Positions 43,950 through 54,330 of a stretch of 64,000 nt of DNA are shown here, piece by piece (position 1 is the stretch's first letter; each line of letters opens with the position of its first letter). The notes beneath the pieces are model-generated. The model was not told the DNA's origin. It did not search any database and was given only the letters and a program-made list of their open reading frames with translations. The DNA is from Macrosoma leucophasiata (taxonomy: Eukaryota > Arthropoda > Insecta > Lepidoptera > Hedylidae), in NCBI GenBank assembly GCA_036365455.1, contig JAWQUS010000009.1, positions 4,432,001-4,496,000 of the forward strand, written 5' to 3'. The position numbers were made by a program, and so were the translations under genes.

Positions 43950-45060
43950 CATTATTCCTTATTATTCTCGATCGAACTCAAGGTACACAAATAAAGTACA
44001 AATTCACAAGCAATAGTCGCCCACACGACTAAAGGTAACTATAATAGCTGATCCATTCTAAATTTCAAATAGAACGTTGCTTACAATTAAAAAACTGAAG
44101 AGTAGTTGATTGAAACCTTATATATTTATATTCATAATTAACTTATTTTGTAAAACGAATTTAATAGAAGAAAAAAGAAAAGAAACAGTTTGAAACATGC
44201 TTTTACTTTTTACACTAATATTATCGTTCATGTAAAATGGCCCGCTGTAGAAATCATTAGTTGGCAACTACCTACCTAACTATGTATTACGAATTTTGTC
44301 TCGCAGAAAAAAACGCTCGGGTCTCGAATTTAATTTCGCGTCCAGTAAAATACCGTTAAGCAAGGCCGTGACTCTCTGTCATTGCCAAGGTCTTCGCGAA
44401 ACTTCCTACGTGTTTCGTCCGTATTTACGTCCTCGCTAATGATGATGACGGACGTTAATATCTATGAATGGATTACATGCTGAGCAAACTAATTTTTGTC
44501 CAAGACTTCGTCTTTAGATTTAGGATTAAATCAGATCAGAGAAATCAAACGTCATTATTAGACTTTTCGGTCCGCAGATACAGCAAATGACACTATACAA
44601 AACTTAGGATCGAATTCGATGAAGACAGATGTCATTTTTTTTGTAGGTAGTCACGCTCTATCTTCAGTGCGCTTAGTCTTTAAGTCACGCACATTTTTTA
44701 TGTTATGAAGGTGGCAAAACAAGAACCCACTTTATAGATATTCAGTTAAAACGAGGTTACTATGGCGCCGCTGGCCGGATTGCTCTCTATGACTACTAGT
44801 TAATAGTAATTATTCCAATGACTTTTCGTTTTGGTCTATATGAATCACAAAATTTCATTGGTCTGTGTAATAATATGAATCAATGGAATTCTTTCCTTAT
44901 ACAGTCTTAGTCATCTCACTGTACGGTGAGATATTAATATTAAATCTCACGTTATTCACATTTTTTGCATTTTGTAGTATCTTACATTACTTACCCCTGA
45001 AATTTAAGCACTAGGTAAGTTGAGACTGTTGAGAGGAGAGTTTTTAATGTGCGTTATCTC
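43950..45060. other. No gene recognised
   Basis: AT-rich; a GC-richer part at 44280-44460 shows no frame or repeat I know. Confidence 0.4.
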
Positions 45061-45062
45061 TA

Positions 45063-45102
45063 ACTGCCTACCCCTTCAGGGATGACGGGCGTGAAGTTAC
45101 GT
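45063..45102 (+). mobile_element. SINE family B 3' tip
   Basis: ACTGCCTACCCCTTCAGGGA, TGACGGGCGTGAAGTTACGT. Confidence 0.5.
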
Positions 45103-45104
45103 TC

Positions 45105-47040
45105 TTTTTCTTTGTTTAGTCCTTCGTTTTATGACTACCCTTAGAGCCATTTCAGGTAGCTGATTATTTTTTTATCATGAAAACGTTTGATGCGACTTAT
45201 AATTTTCTAAACTTCCGCACCCTGAAGCTTTTTTTTATTTACAAATATAAAAGTCAAACTTAGAGGATCTTAACAAACATTATCAAACATTACTTTTGGA
45301 GGCACTTATCTTACGAGACCTGAATCCTGAATAGGCGGTGAATGCGTTCTATGAAGCCTTTAAAAATAAGGAAGACTTGTCCAAGTGCTTTGTACAGTAC
45401 AAAGCACTTGCACCAATTTTAGTTCAACGAATGCATTAGGTACTTAATTGCGAGGAAATATATCTTGAAAAACATAAAATAAATATTTCTTTCAGGTAGG
45501 TATGTCCTAAGAAGGTACTTCAAAACGCGTAACAGTTAAATGCCTCTGTGTGAAGTTGCCTCCGTAAACTTTGCCCTAGTTTTTTAACTTGCGACGACCA
45601 CACAAATGAGAAATAGTAAGTTTCAATGTTGGCCTGATGAAATCCAACTACTATCACCATTGATATACAAAAAACCCATACACTTTCCTCTTAGGGTGCA
45701 CTTTCTAAACTATAAAATTCCCTTTTTCGCAATGACTTGTATTTAACTTCACGAAAGCATTTTAGTTTTGCGCAAAGTGTAACGAACAGTAAGGGTCAAC
45801 AGGTTTAATGCTTAATATCTATAACCAATGTATTTTTGAATTTTTATTTATTGTCTTACAGGTTTAATATTCTATTTCAATAGTGCTAATCGCTCAGCAC
45901 ACTGTGTAAACACACACTTAAGGAACAAACCCCTCAGAATATGCCTATAGGTAGTATTATATAGGTGGTAGTTCAAAAGTACTTATATAAAATATTGGGC
46001 AGGTCACAAAATGCAACAACTTGTCCAGAATAAATAAATTTTCAACATTCTGTAATGCCTATAGGTAGGTATAAAAGTATTTACAAAGGAGTGTTAAAAT
46101 GGACAGACTGGAAGTTGAACCATGGAAAGAAGTCTTATAATTTAAAATACCACAGAAAATACTCATTTTTTTAAATATAACATAATTGTACCCATAACGT
46201 CTTTATTTCTACACAACACTTTAACAAAGACAAAATTAATAAGTCGTCCTTAAACCGTAACTCGAATCATCATTAATGAGCGCTATGCTATAGTAATTAG
46301 TTGGATTCATTTATAATTACGATTAAAAAATAAGTACCGTTTATTCAATATAACCGATAAACCTAAATGTGCCCTGCACTAGTGTTGTTAAGCGCAGTTC
46401 ATTTAAAATTAGAATATTGCCGGTTTTTTTGGGTCTGGATCAGCTCCAAGAGTCGCGGCCGCGGCCCTGTGTTGGTCAGTTTCGACCGATGCCAATGTCA
46501 AGTTTATTATTTTTCACTTTCATTGCATAACTTTATTATTAAAATCACAATGAAGTTCTTTAATTGGAGGCCTTTGAAAATTCTTTGACTTTAGTAGGAA
46601 GCTTAATCTTTATTGCCAAATAAGTACGCTAAATAAAGATATTGTGTATTTGGAATGGCTTTTCGTTGAAAGCTCCAAAACTTTTGATTACTAATCAATT
46701 ATAAAAAACACTTGTAGCTTTCCAAAAAACAATGTCTGTCCTTGAAATTATACAATGAAGAGTCAAGTGGCTATGACCGAGAGTCCTTGACCTTTGTTGG
46801 CATTGCGTGATACCTACTTATTTCGTTCACTAGGTCTTACAAGGAAGCCATAAAGTTACCCTGTCGAAGTTACGTACCTACATGAAACGTTGACGATGAT
46901 TACGAAATACTTAAATTGGTATTATATCTCTCCAATGCTCCGTCAATCATTTTTTTAGGAATACAATATTTTGGCAGTTTTTATTAACGAAAAATTGAAT
47001 AAATATGATCTATTTTATACACAATAATGACGTAAAAGAA
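45105..47040. other. No gene recognised
   Basis: Contains the palindrome at 45382-45410. The 73-codon frame at 46367-46588 has no features. Confidence 0.45.
45382..45410. repeat. Perfect 14-bp palindrome, 1-nt centre
   Basis: CAAGTGCTTTGTAC at 45382-45395 is exactly inverted at 45397-45410. Confidence 0.9.
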
Positions 47041-47042
47041 TA

Positions 47043-47190
47043 ACCCCCTTATTCATAAACATATTGTAGCTAAAGTGTTGCTAATGTCTTCTTTGTCCTT
47101 TTCTATCCTGCACATTTGACAATGCAACTGACAAAGACAAAGCATTCTATAGCTAAAACGTATCTAATGTATGTTTATGAATAAGGGGGT
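47043..47190. mobile_element. Complete 148-bp MITE with 20-bp perfect terminal repeats
   Basis: Ends ACCCCCTTATTCATAAACAT and ATGTTTATGAATAAGGGGGT, flanked by TA at 47041-47042 and 47191-47192. TA targets indicate a Tc1/mariner-superfamily driver. A truncated sister copy opens the window (1-104). Confidence 0.85.
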
Positions 47191-47342
47191 TAATTTTTAC
47201 AGCCAAACACTTCTTAACGTTAACAAAAGTTATGAAGTTTTTGACAATTTATTTCAAAATGATCTATTAGGTAAATAAGAATTTTGGTAATCGATAAACG
47301 TTGAAACCGGTTTTTCATGAATACTTATTGAATAATATAATA

Positions 47343-48621
47343 GGTTGGGGAAAAAGTCTTTTCGCATTATAGTATGTATGAACTTGTAATAAAATCTCTT
47401 TGGCTGTAGTATTTGTACCTGGCTGGTTTTGGTATCATTGAAAGTTAAAATTTTAAAGAACATGCTTCCAAATTCAAATTAGGCAAATGTGTGATTTTCA
47501 TTTGTTTTTCGTACTGTCAAGATGAGTGAATCTAATGAAGAAATTCGATACATTTTAAAATTTTACTACAAAAAAGGTAAAAATACAACGCAAGCCGCGA
47601 AAAAAATTTGCGATGTTAATGGACCTAGTGCAGTGTCTGTGAGAGTAGCACAAATTTGGTTTAAGCGTTTTCAATCCGGAAATTTTGATGTCAAAGATGC
47701 ACCTCGCTCTGGTCGCCCTATTACGGATAAAATGGATGCCATTTTTGAAAAAGTGGAGCAAGATCGACATATCAGTAGTTACGACGTAGCTGAAGAACTG
47801 AGAATTGATCACAAAACAGTTTTGGCGCATTTGAAAAAAGCTGGGTACAAAAAAAAGCTCGATATTTGGGTACCTCACGAGCTCACTGAAAGAAACCTAA
47901 TGAACCGTGTACTCATTTGTGATTCTTTATTACGACGTAATGAAACCGAATCATTTTTGAAGAAGCTGATAACTGGTGATGAAAAGTGGATCACGTACGA
48001 CAAGAACGTGCGAAAAAGGTCGTGGTCAAAGGCCGGTCAGGCTTCACAGACTGTGGCGAAACCCGGGTTAACTCGCAATAAGGTGATGTTGTGTGTGTGG
48101 TGGGATTGGAAGGGCATTATTCATTATGAGCTATTACCACCAGGCAGGACTATCGATTCTGAACTCTACTGCGAACAACTGATGAGATTAAAGCAAGAAG
48201 TTGAGAGAAAGCGGCCGGAATTGATCAACAGAAGGGGTGTGGTGTTTCATCATGATAACGCTAGACCTCACACATCTATAGCCACTCAGCAAAAATTAAG
48301 AGAGTTTGGCTGGGAGGTGTTAATGCATCCGCCGTATAGTCCTGACCTTGCACCTTCAGATTTCCACCTGTTTCGGTCTCTTCAGAATTCTTTATGCAAT
48401 GTTAGGTTAAACATCACGAGAGGACTGCCAAATCCAGTTGTCGCGGTATTTTGACGAGAAGTCCCAAAATTTTTATAGCAATGGGATCATGTCCCTTCCT
48501 ACAGGATGGCAAAAGGTTATCGAACAAAATGGTACATACATACTTTAGTTAAATTTAAATATCTATATTAAAAAATGTTTTGAATTATCTTAAAAAATGC
48601 GAAAAAACTTTTTCTCCAACC
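47343..48621 (+). mobile_element. mariner element (cecropia-like), C-terminal frameshift
   Basis: Terminal repeats GGTTGGGGAAAAAGTCTTTT (47343 on) and, from the right end on the minus strand, GGTTGGAGAAAAAGTTTTTT. TA sits at 47341-47342 and near 48623-48624. It is about 1.28 kb, normal for mariner. It contains one transposase gene with a late frameshift and lies about 500 bp upstream of the arginine kinase leader exon. Confidence 0.88.
47522..48454 (+). CDS. mariner transposase (frameshifted near the C-terminus)
   Basis: This is a cut-and-paste transposase of the Tc1/mariner superfamily that acts at the terminal repeats and joins to TA targets. It has an N-terminal helix-turn-helix DNA-binding region (about residues 5-110, including WFKRFQSGNFDVKDAPRSGR) and the linker WVPHEL (116-121). 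The catalytic triad is Asp153 (ITGDEKW), Asp245 (HHDNARPH) and Asp280 (YSPDLAPSD), a complete DD34D signature. The ATG at 47522 is the natural start. Around 48420 the frame slips: the open frame ends in an aberrant tail at 48454, while the normal C-terminus (SRYFDEKSQNFYSNGIM..., stop near 48549) continues one frame over. The catalytic residues are intact, but a family-typical C-terminal segment is lost, so activity is doubtful. Confidence 0.85.
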   Translation: MSESNEEIRYILKFYYKKGKNTTQAAKKICDVNGPSAVSVRVAQIWFKRFQSGNFDVKDAPRSGRPITDKMDAIFEKVEQDRHISSYDVAEELRIDHKTVLAHLKKAGYKKKLDIWVPHELTERNLMNRVLICDSLLRRNETESFLKKLITGDEKWITYDKNVRKRSWSKAGQASQTVAKPGLTRNKVMLCVWWDWKGIIHYELLPPGRTIDSELYCEQLMRLKQEVERKRPELINRRGVVFHHDNARPHTSIATQQKLREFGWEVLMHPPYSPDLAPSDFHLFRSLQNSLCNVRLNITRGLPNPVVAVF

Positions 48622-48624
48622 TTA

Positions 48625-48970
48625 TATTTTATTTCGTTGTTCAGAACATCACTAGCAAGACTTTTAAAAAATTTCAACAATTGAACAATTTAATAATCGC
48701 GGTACCTTTAAAAGCACCTATCGAAAATGCAAAACTCGAAGCTCATAAAATTGTTGAAGAATCTCCCATTACCCAATGCCAATGTGACACGTGACACACC
48801 AGTGAAGTGGCGTTGAATCAAGGCGGAATATTAATAGGTATTAGCAAGCAATAATTATATTTTTTTGTTGAAATAGGCAATTCGGTTTACTCATTACAAA
48901 GTTCGCCAGGTAATAAATCTTAAAAAATGGGACCGCAATTATCCTAGGATCGTTATGATAAGTCATCGAT
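48625..48970. other. No gene recognised
   Basis: Spacer between the mariner and the arginine kinase leader exon. Short AT-rich frames only. Confidence 0.4.
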
Positions 48971-48989
48971 ATGTATGAAACGAACTGGC

Positions 48990-49159
48990 GAATGGTATGG
49001 CAGCAGCAAGCGGAGAGCATCCCAGCAAGGCCAAGGTTGCCGGTAGGGCTGCGGTGCGGGCGCGGGGCGGCACCGGCTAGCGGCTTAACGTTCCGCGCGC
49101 TGCCGCACCGACCATTCGACACCTCGCAGTCGACTCTGACGGTTGTTCTAGTGCCCAAG
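48990..49159 (+). other. AK: Probable 5' untranslated leader exon of arginine kinase
   Basis: A GC-rich block ends at a consensus donor (CCCAAG/GTAAGC, junction 49159/49160). Spliced to the acceptor at 51675, it would place an in-frame TAG four codons before the joined KAAA-Met, so translation would begin at the ATG at 51688 and give the 355-residue cytosolic enzyme. The exon's 5' end cannot be fixed from sequence; the listed start is approximate. The GC-rich tract around 49010-49110 is a plausible promoter-proximal region. The role is inferred from position, donor strength and phase logic only. Confidence 0.5.
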
Positions 49160-49640
49160 GTAAGCGGCTACAAATTATACTTGACCGACTCGCCTCGACC
49201 GCCACCCTCGATGCCGCACCATCAAACGTTCCGATATCTTTTGCTGAGTGACAATATAAACCGTTTTCGAGATGTGCAACGATAACTTCGAGTGCGTTCG
49301 CGATAAGGCTCCGCGGCGCGGGAAGGTTGTGCTGCATTCGAAGTTTACTCGCGAAGGTAACTGCGCGCTAGGTAGGTTGGGGTAGGTTTCCCTCCGAAAA
49401 GTTTTGAAGCGGTTCCTGAAGGGCGGGAAGCGAGAACCGCGTGCGTGCTGCGTGCCGCGCATCGATCGACCCCTCGCCTCGTCGCTCCCGGCCCTGCTCC
49501 CGGCTCCCGGATAGCTCGCATTTCAACAAAATATCATTCCATCATTGCATTTAGTATTCTCCGTTCATTTTATTTATTTGCTGTAGTTTTTTCTGTGATT
49601 TAGTGCATGTTTTAGCGGCTAGTTTTTGTAATAAGTGAAA

Positions 49641-49699
49641 ATGGGTGGTTGTGCGACAAAAGAGAACAAGGAACAAAAACCGGCTGACGAGACCGACGG
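49641..49699 (+). CDS. AK: Arginine kinase alternative first exon 1a (acylation-type N-terminus)
   Basis: ATG at 49641 in good insect context (GTGAAAATGG) starts MGGCATKENKEQKPADETD, leaving two bases (GG) before a donor GTGCGT at 49700. The acceptor at 51675 supplies A, making Gly and continuing [11 protein letters not shown] in frame with arginine kinase. Gly2 with Thr6 and Lys7 fits the N-myristoylation consensus, and Cys4 is suited to palmitoylation. Dual acylation of this kind targets flagellar arginine kinases of trypanosomatids to membranes. The resulting enzyme would be 24 residues longer than the cytosolic form. A CpG-rich region (49290-49520) lies upstream and could be a separate promoter. 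The splice is inferred, but phase, donor, start context and motif all agree. Confidence 0.7.
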
Positions 49700-50824
49700 G
49701 TGCGTATACAGCCGGCATTTATCTCGATGCCCGCTGATTCTATCTAACGCTATCATATGATATTGATCGGATTGCTATCAGCAAGTTTTCATTAGAGGAA
49801 TAGAAGTGCATGTTGTTGCATTTTAGGGACCCACTTCTTTAATCCAGCTCTTGTGATAATATGTTAAAACATATTTTGTGTTTGAAGTGTAGGCATTGAG
49901 TAGTCGACATATCGTCGAAATAAAGTAAAATAAATGTAAAAAATATCATCACACCTGTCAAGTATAAGAGACTTGTCTTAAGTTTTGGATTCTATGTGAT
50001 CAATATGAAAATTTCCATTGTTATTTAACTGTGTCCTTTCAAGAATAATAGGACTACCGTTTTGTTAATTACATTAAATACTTGTTTGTGTTTAAGTACA
50101 TTTTCTTAAAATTTATGTTTTAGAATTAGGTACATAGATACTAATAATTTAATTAATACATTCAGAACACTAGTAAATAACATATGTAGCACTCTAATAA
50201 TGATTTTAAGTGTGGGTGTCAAATTAATGTATATACCTACAACTATGTAGTTTTAACACTTCCATAAATCGAAAGAAAATTAAATTAACAGTAAACAAAA
50301 TAAACTTCAATGTTACCTAATCATTATGAAGAATAAACCAGTAATATGGGTTTTCGTTTGTGTGAAATTCGGGGTGAATTTTATTCCTGCATTTCTATTA
50401 GAGCGCTTTTTAAAATTCATACCTTTAGGTAACATTACCTCATATCAATGCTTAATGACATATGCGTGTTATCGTAATCGTTATAATTCTGAGAACGATA
50501 AGTCGAGTAGTGTAATCCGACAACGCATTGTTGAGCTACCTTCTCGAATGGAAAATGTATGCAATTAGGTAACAAGAAACGCGATAACACGTTCATGTGC
50601 TGGACTTGAGTGGGAGGTACCGGCTGCGCGGCGCGGTACAGCACTGGTGCGCAGTGAGGTGACACATCCGCCCGACTTGCGCGCGGCCAAGGCGACCTCT
50701 ACCTAAATTACGTAATTCCAAATTCAAGTGAACTCCAGGGTGTGTTCAAAACCTATCCCGACGTTTCCCGTGACATTTCGCTCCCTAGTTGCTAGATCCT
50801 CTAAAATAGTGGCTTAGTATAACC

Positions 50825-50901
50825 ATGAATTACAAACTAAAAGTCACGATTCCAGTTGTGGTTTGCGGCGGTGCTGTTCTTGCGTATTACCTCATCAGGC
50901 G
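50825..50901 (+). CDS. AK: Arginine kinase alternative first exon 1b (membrane signal anchor)
   Basis: ATG at 50825 (context ATAACCATGA) starts MNYKLK, then an 18-residue hydrophobic run VTIPVVVCGGAVLAYYLI, then Arg, leaving CG before the donor GTTCGT at 50902. Joined to the acceptor at 51675 (A) it makes Arg and then [11 protein letters not shown] in frame. Joined to the microexon at 51086 (G) it also makes Arg. A moderately hydrophobic segment with basic residues on both sides resembles N-terminal signal anchors of mitochondrial outer-membrane proteins, though ER or plasma-membrane insertion is possible. The donor is weaker than consensus. A GC-rich patch at 50610-50700 may be its promoter region. 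Confidence 0.65.
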
Positions 50902-51085
50902 GTTCGTAGAATTTTTATAAATAACTGTATAACTTTAGTTTATTCATGACGGTTAATACATTAAGCGTAAATACATACAAAACTTAAGTGTTAGTTATTA
51001 AATTCAAATTACAAAATAACTTTTTTTACCGGTTTTGTATTATTATATATTAGATTTTTTAAAATATTGATTTATTTCGCATCAG

Positions 51086-51121
51086 GTTTTCTCTTCCACA
51101 ACCACCCGAAACCGGAAGCGG
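51086..51121 (+). CDS. AK: Arginine kinase 36-nt in-phase microexon
   Basis: Acceptor TTTATTTCGCATCAG (AG at 51084-51085) and near-perfect donor GTACGT at 51122 bound exactly 36 nt. Entered from exon 1b it completes Arg and encodes FSLPQPPETGS with GG left for the next exon's A. It thus inserts 12 residues (FSLPQPPETGSG) between the membrane anchor and the kinase without changing phase. The Pro/Gly-rich composition suits a flexible linker. It could be constitutive or optional in the anchored isoform. It is inferred purely from splice sites and phase. Confidence 0.6.
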
Positions 51122-51674
51122 GTACGTTCCTATTTTAAGTTCTTTCAATTCAATGTCAAATTGACAATTCAACAGCGTTGCCAGAAAGTAACTTTTGTAA
51201 CATTTTGCGTTACTTTTCACTCTCTCATTTTTTTTTTTTTACTTAATTATTCCAATATTTTCCAACAGAAAATCAGAACGCATACGAAAAAGTTTTCATT
51301 CGTAGTCTAATAAATTCACCAGATATAAAGTGATAATAGATTACTATCGATAAACATTTTTGGGGTGCCAAATGTTCACGGCATGACATGACAGGATATT
51401 GCGAAAAAATCTGACATCTGACACTGGCAACACTGCAATTCGACCTGCTTGAATGCATTTCCGCTTTCCAGTTTCCCCGACATTTAAATTTTGAATTGAC
51501 GGATACTTTAAAATTGAGTAAAGAAATATCTAAATAAAATAATTTATAATGTGTACGAGAGCTACTTGTGCGGCGTTGAAGGCGTTAGAAAGTGTTTTCA
51601 TTCAATTATAATTAATTAATGTACCGAAAATCATGTTACTTACGTGTGATTAAATGGTTGCCGTTTTTGTGCAG

Positions 51675-51853
51675 AAAAGCCGCAGCTATGGTGGACGCCG
51701 CAACCCTCGAGAAGTTGGAGGCTGGTTTCAGCAAGCTCTCGGGCTCCGACTCCAAGTCGCTGCTGAAGAAGTACCTCACAAGGGAGGTGTTCGACGCCCT
51801 TAAGAACAAGAAGACCTCCTTCGGCTCCACCCTCTTGGATTGCATCCAGTCTG
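51675..51853 (+). CDS. AK: Arginine kinase common exon 2
   Basis: Acceptor GTTGCCGTTTTTGTGCAG, AG at 51673-51674. The exon reads A|AAA GCC GCA GCT ATG, so it accepts two bases from any upstream exon. It carries the cytosolic start ATG (51688, context CGCAGCTATGG) and residues 1-55, ending at a strong donor GTAAGT. Without splicing at this acceptor, the reading frame stays open upstream to an ATG at 51619 (see findings). Confidence 0.9.
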
Positions 51854-54122
51854 GTAAGTTTCGCCTTATTTTCTAATTAGATTTTCCTACACTACCTATA
51901 CTACCCTACCACTATTAATAGAATAAAAATAAACTTGTGAAACTTTATGAAAAACAAAAATCTTTTCATGTTATGTATATAAACTAGAAGAGCTAGTATT
52001 TTTCTATAAGTATCATGAAGAGAATGTCAAATATATACTATACAATCTTCTTTACATACAGATGGTAAATGAATAGATAAGTACTGCAATCTATAGACAT
52101 TCATAGAAAATTCGAGATAGGTAAGTCCCAGTGTTGCTGTTACTTATATTTTACCTCTGTGCAAGAAATTGCAAGCCCAGTTACTGGAAAGCTTTTAATG
52201 GAGATTAGATAGTGATTTATAAGGGTGACTCTTCAGTGTATTTACTTGGAATACACAATGCAGTGGTAGCCATTAAAGCTGATTAAAGCTGGCACTTGAG
52301 CTCAACCATCAGTATATAGCTGGAAAAAACTTTAATAATAGGTATTTATATAAATATACATAAAAAAATATATATTATCATTATTCTTCTATTCCATTTG
52401 TTAGTTTTAATTTGAACTGTATGGACATTATTCACAAATGTGATATCTGGCACAATATACTACCAAGATAATATTTATCTGATTGGAAATAATTGATAAC
52501 ATTGTGATACATCTAGATCATATCAATATTTGCTGAAAATTAAAATAAATATGTATGTACTAGTAGTCATTGATAACTAAATACCTACTAGTTTATGGAA
52601 ATTGCATAAACTAGTAGGTATGTTGTGTTTTGTTTTAAATGAATAGTGGCAATATGATGTTAGTTTTACATGTAGTTCAAAAATACTATTGTTTTTAACG
52701 AGAGCTAAGAGAAAATTTCTCTAAACAAAGATATTCATACCACATATTCTAAATACCTACTTTCCAGCAGAAGGTACCCATATCCTAAGTTATTTTTTTC
52801 TATTAAAGCTATGGTTTATAATATTAAAATCGTTTTTAAATATTGTGTTCAATTTTCCTTCTTTAGCTGCCTGAAGCTCAATAGGTGGAGCTTCAGCAAC
52901 AAAGCTTGATGACATAACTACCTACAACATTATCTAATGTGACTGAAGGACTACATGTAGTAATGTATATTATAAAATACTTATGGGATTTCACTTTTTT
53001 ACACTACTGCATGTCATGATGATATACAGTTCTATAATATAAAGACATTATAGTTAAAAGGCCAAGAAAAATAAACACTGGGCAGATCATTCTAAGGGGC
53101 CTTTGAACCTGCCCTTCTGAACATATATTTTTTATTTTAGAGCCCTAGAGACGTTTAAATAACCACCTCTGTAGAAAGTAACATATGATAAAAAACTTAT
53201 CATATTTTTATTTATTCCAGGTATTGAGAACTTGGATTCTGGTGTTGGTATCTATGCTCCCGATGCTGAGTCATACACAGTGTTTGCTGACCTGTTCGAC
53301 CCCATCATCGAGGACTACCACAACGGCTTCAAGAAGACTGACAAGCACCCCGCCAAGAACTGGGGTGATGTTGAGACCCTCGGAAACCTGGACCCCAACA
53401 ATGAGTTCATTGTTTCCACCCGCGTCCGCTGCGGTCGCTCCATGGAGGGCTACCCCTTCAACCCCTGCCTAACTGAGGCCCAGTACAAAGAGATGGAAGA
53501 AAAAGTTTCGACCACCCTTTCCGGCCTGGAAGGCGAACTCAAGGGCACATTCTACCCTCTCACCGGCATGTCCAAGGAGACCCAGCAGCAGCTGATCGAC
53601 GACCACTTCCTGTTCAAAGAGGGCGACCGCTTCTTGCAGGCCGCCAACGCGTGCCGCTTCTGGCCCAGCGGCCGCGGTATCTACCACAACTCGAACAAAA
53701 CCTTCCTGGTGTGGTGCAACGAGGAGGACCACCTCCGCCTTATCTCCATGCAGATGGGTGGTGACCTGAAGCAGGTGTACAAGAGGCTGGTGACGGCCGT
53801 CAACGACATCGAGAAGAGGATCCCGTTCTCGCACAACGACCGCCTCGGCTTCCTCACCTTTTGCCCCACCAACCTGGGCACCACGGTGCGCGCGTCCGTG
53901 CACATCAAGGTGCCCAAGCTGGCCGCGGACAAGGCCAAGCTGGAGGAGGTGGCCGGCAAGTACCACCTGCAGGTGCGCGGCACCCGCGGCGAGCACACCG
54001 AGGCCGAGGGCGGCGTCTACGACATCTCCAACAAGAGGCGCATGGGCCTCACCGAGTACGACGCCGTCAAGGAGATGTACGATGGCATCGCTGAACTGAT
54101 CAAAATCGAGAAATCCCTGTAA
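51688..54122 (+). CDS. AK: Arginine kinase (two coding exons, 355 residues)
   Basis: Joined exons 51688-51853 and 53221-54122 encode a full-length arginine kinase (ATP:L-arginine phosphotransferase), which reversibly makes phosphoarginine as an energy buffer in muscle, nerve and sperm. The N-terminal helical domain spans about residues 1-95, including the guanidino-specificity loop [13 protein letters not shown] (62-74). The catalytic domain follows with the nucleotide-binding [17 protein letters not shown] (Arg123, Arg125), [16 protein letters not shown] (catalytic Glu near 224), [14 protein letters not shown] (reactive Cys270, Arg279) and [11 protein letters not shown] (Arg308, Glu313). Length equals the usual insect enzyme (355), and all key residues are present. 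Splice junctions are TCTG/GTAAGT (51853) and TTTATTCCAG/GTATTGAG (53221), phase 1. The second exon is GC-rich with strong codon bias, as expected for an abundant muscle protein. Confidence 0.97.
52581..52621. repeat. Perfect 17-bp hairpin in the arginine kinase intron
   Basis: ATACCTACTAGTTTATG (52581-52597) and its exact inverse (52605-52621), 7-nt loop. Confidence 0.9.
52884..52945 (+). repeat. Family A head, diverged
   Basis: GGTGGAGCTTCAGCAACAAA, GCTTG and CATTATCTAATGT follow the order of the family A 5' end. Confidence 0.4.
53221..54122 (+). CDS. AK: Arginine kinase exon 3 (catalytic domain)
   Basis: 902 coding nt finishing residues 56-355 and the TAA stop (54120-54122). It is markedly GC-rich at third positions. 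Opposite-strand and other-frame open readings (for example minus 53469-53996) are shadows of this bias. Confidence 0.95.
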
Positions 54123-54330
54123 GACGTTCCCGATCTCGCGCTATCAGTATTTTTTTTATTATTTATCGTTTTCAACGTAAGTATTGGATGTTGAATGGGT
54201 TGCCGGGCGACTACTAGTCAGCGACGCTCCGCCCACGTCGGGGCGTCCGGGCACGCGGGCGGCCCACTATACTGTTTTTCGTAAAAGTATTTTCTATAAG
54301 GAAATGGAAAATAAAGACATCTAGCGTTAA
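54123..54330 (+). other. AK: Arginine kinase 3' UTR and poly(A) signal
   Basis: The stop is followed by about 200 nt with an AATAAA at 54310-54315. Cleavage is expected 10-30 nt later. Confidence 0.75.

Larger units (their letters stand above)
51854..53220 (+). other. AK: Arginine kinase intron 2
   Basis: A 1367-nt AT-rich GT-AG intron. It contains a perfect 17-bp hairpin (52581-52621) and a diverged family A head fragment (52884-52945). No other features were seen. Confidence 0.9.

Noticed and set aside
53469..53996. 175-codon minus-strand gene in arginine kinase
   Set aside because: It is a shadow produced by strong GC bias at third positions of the kinase exon.
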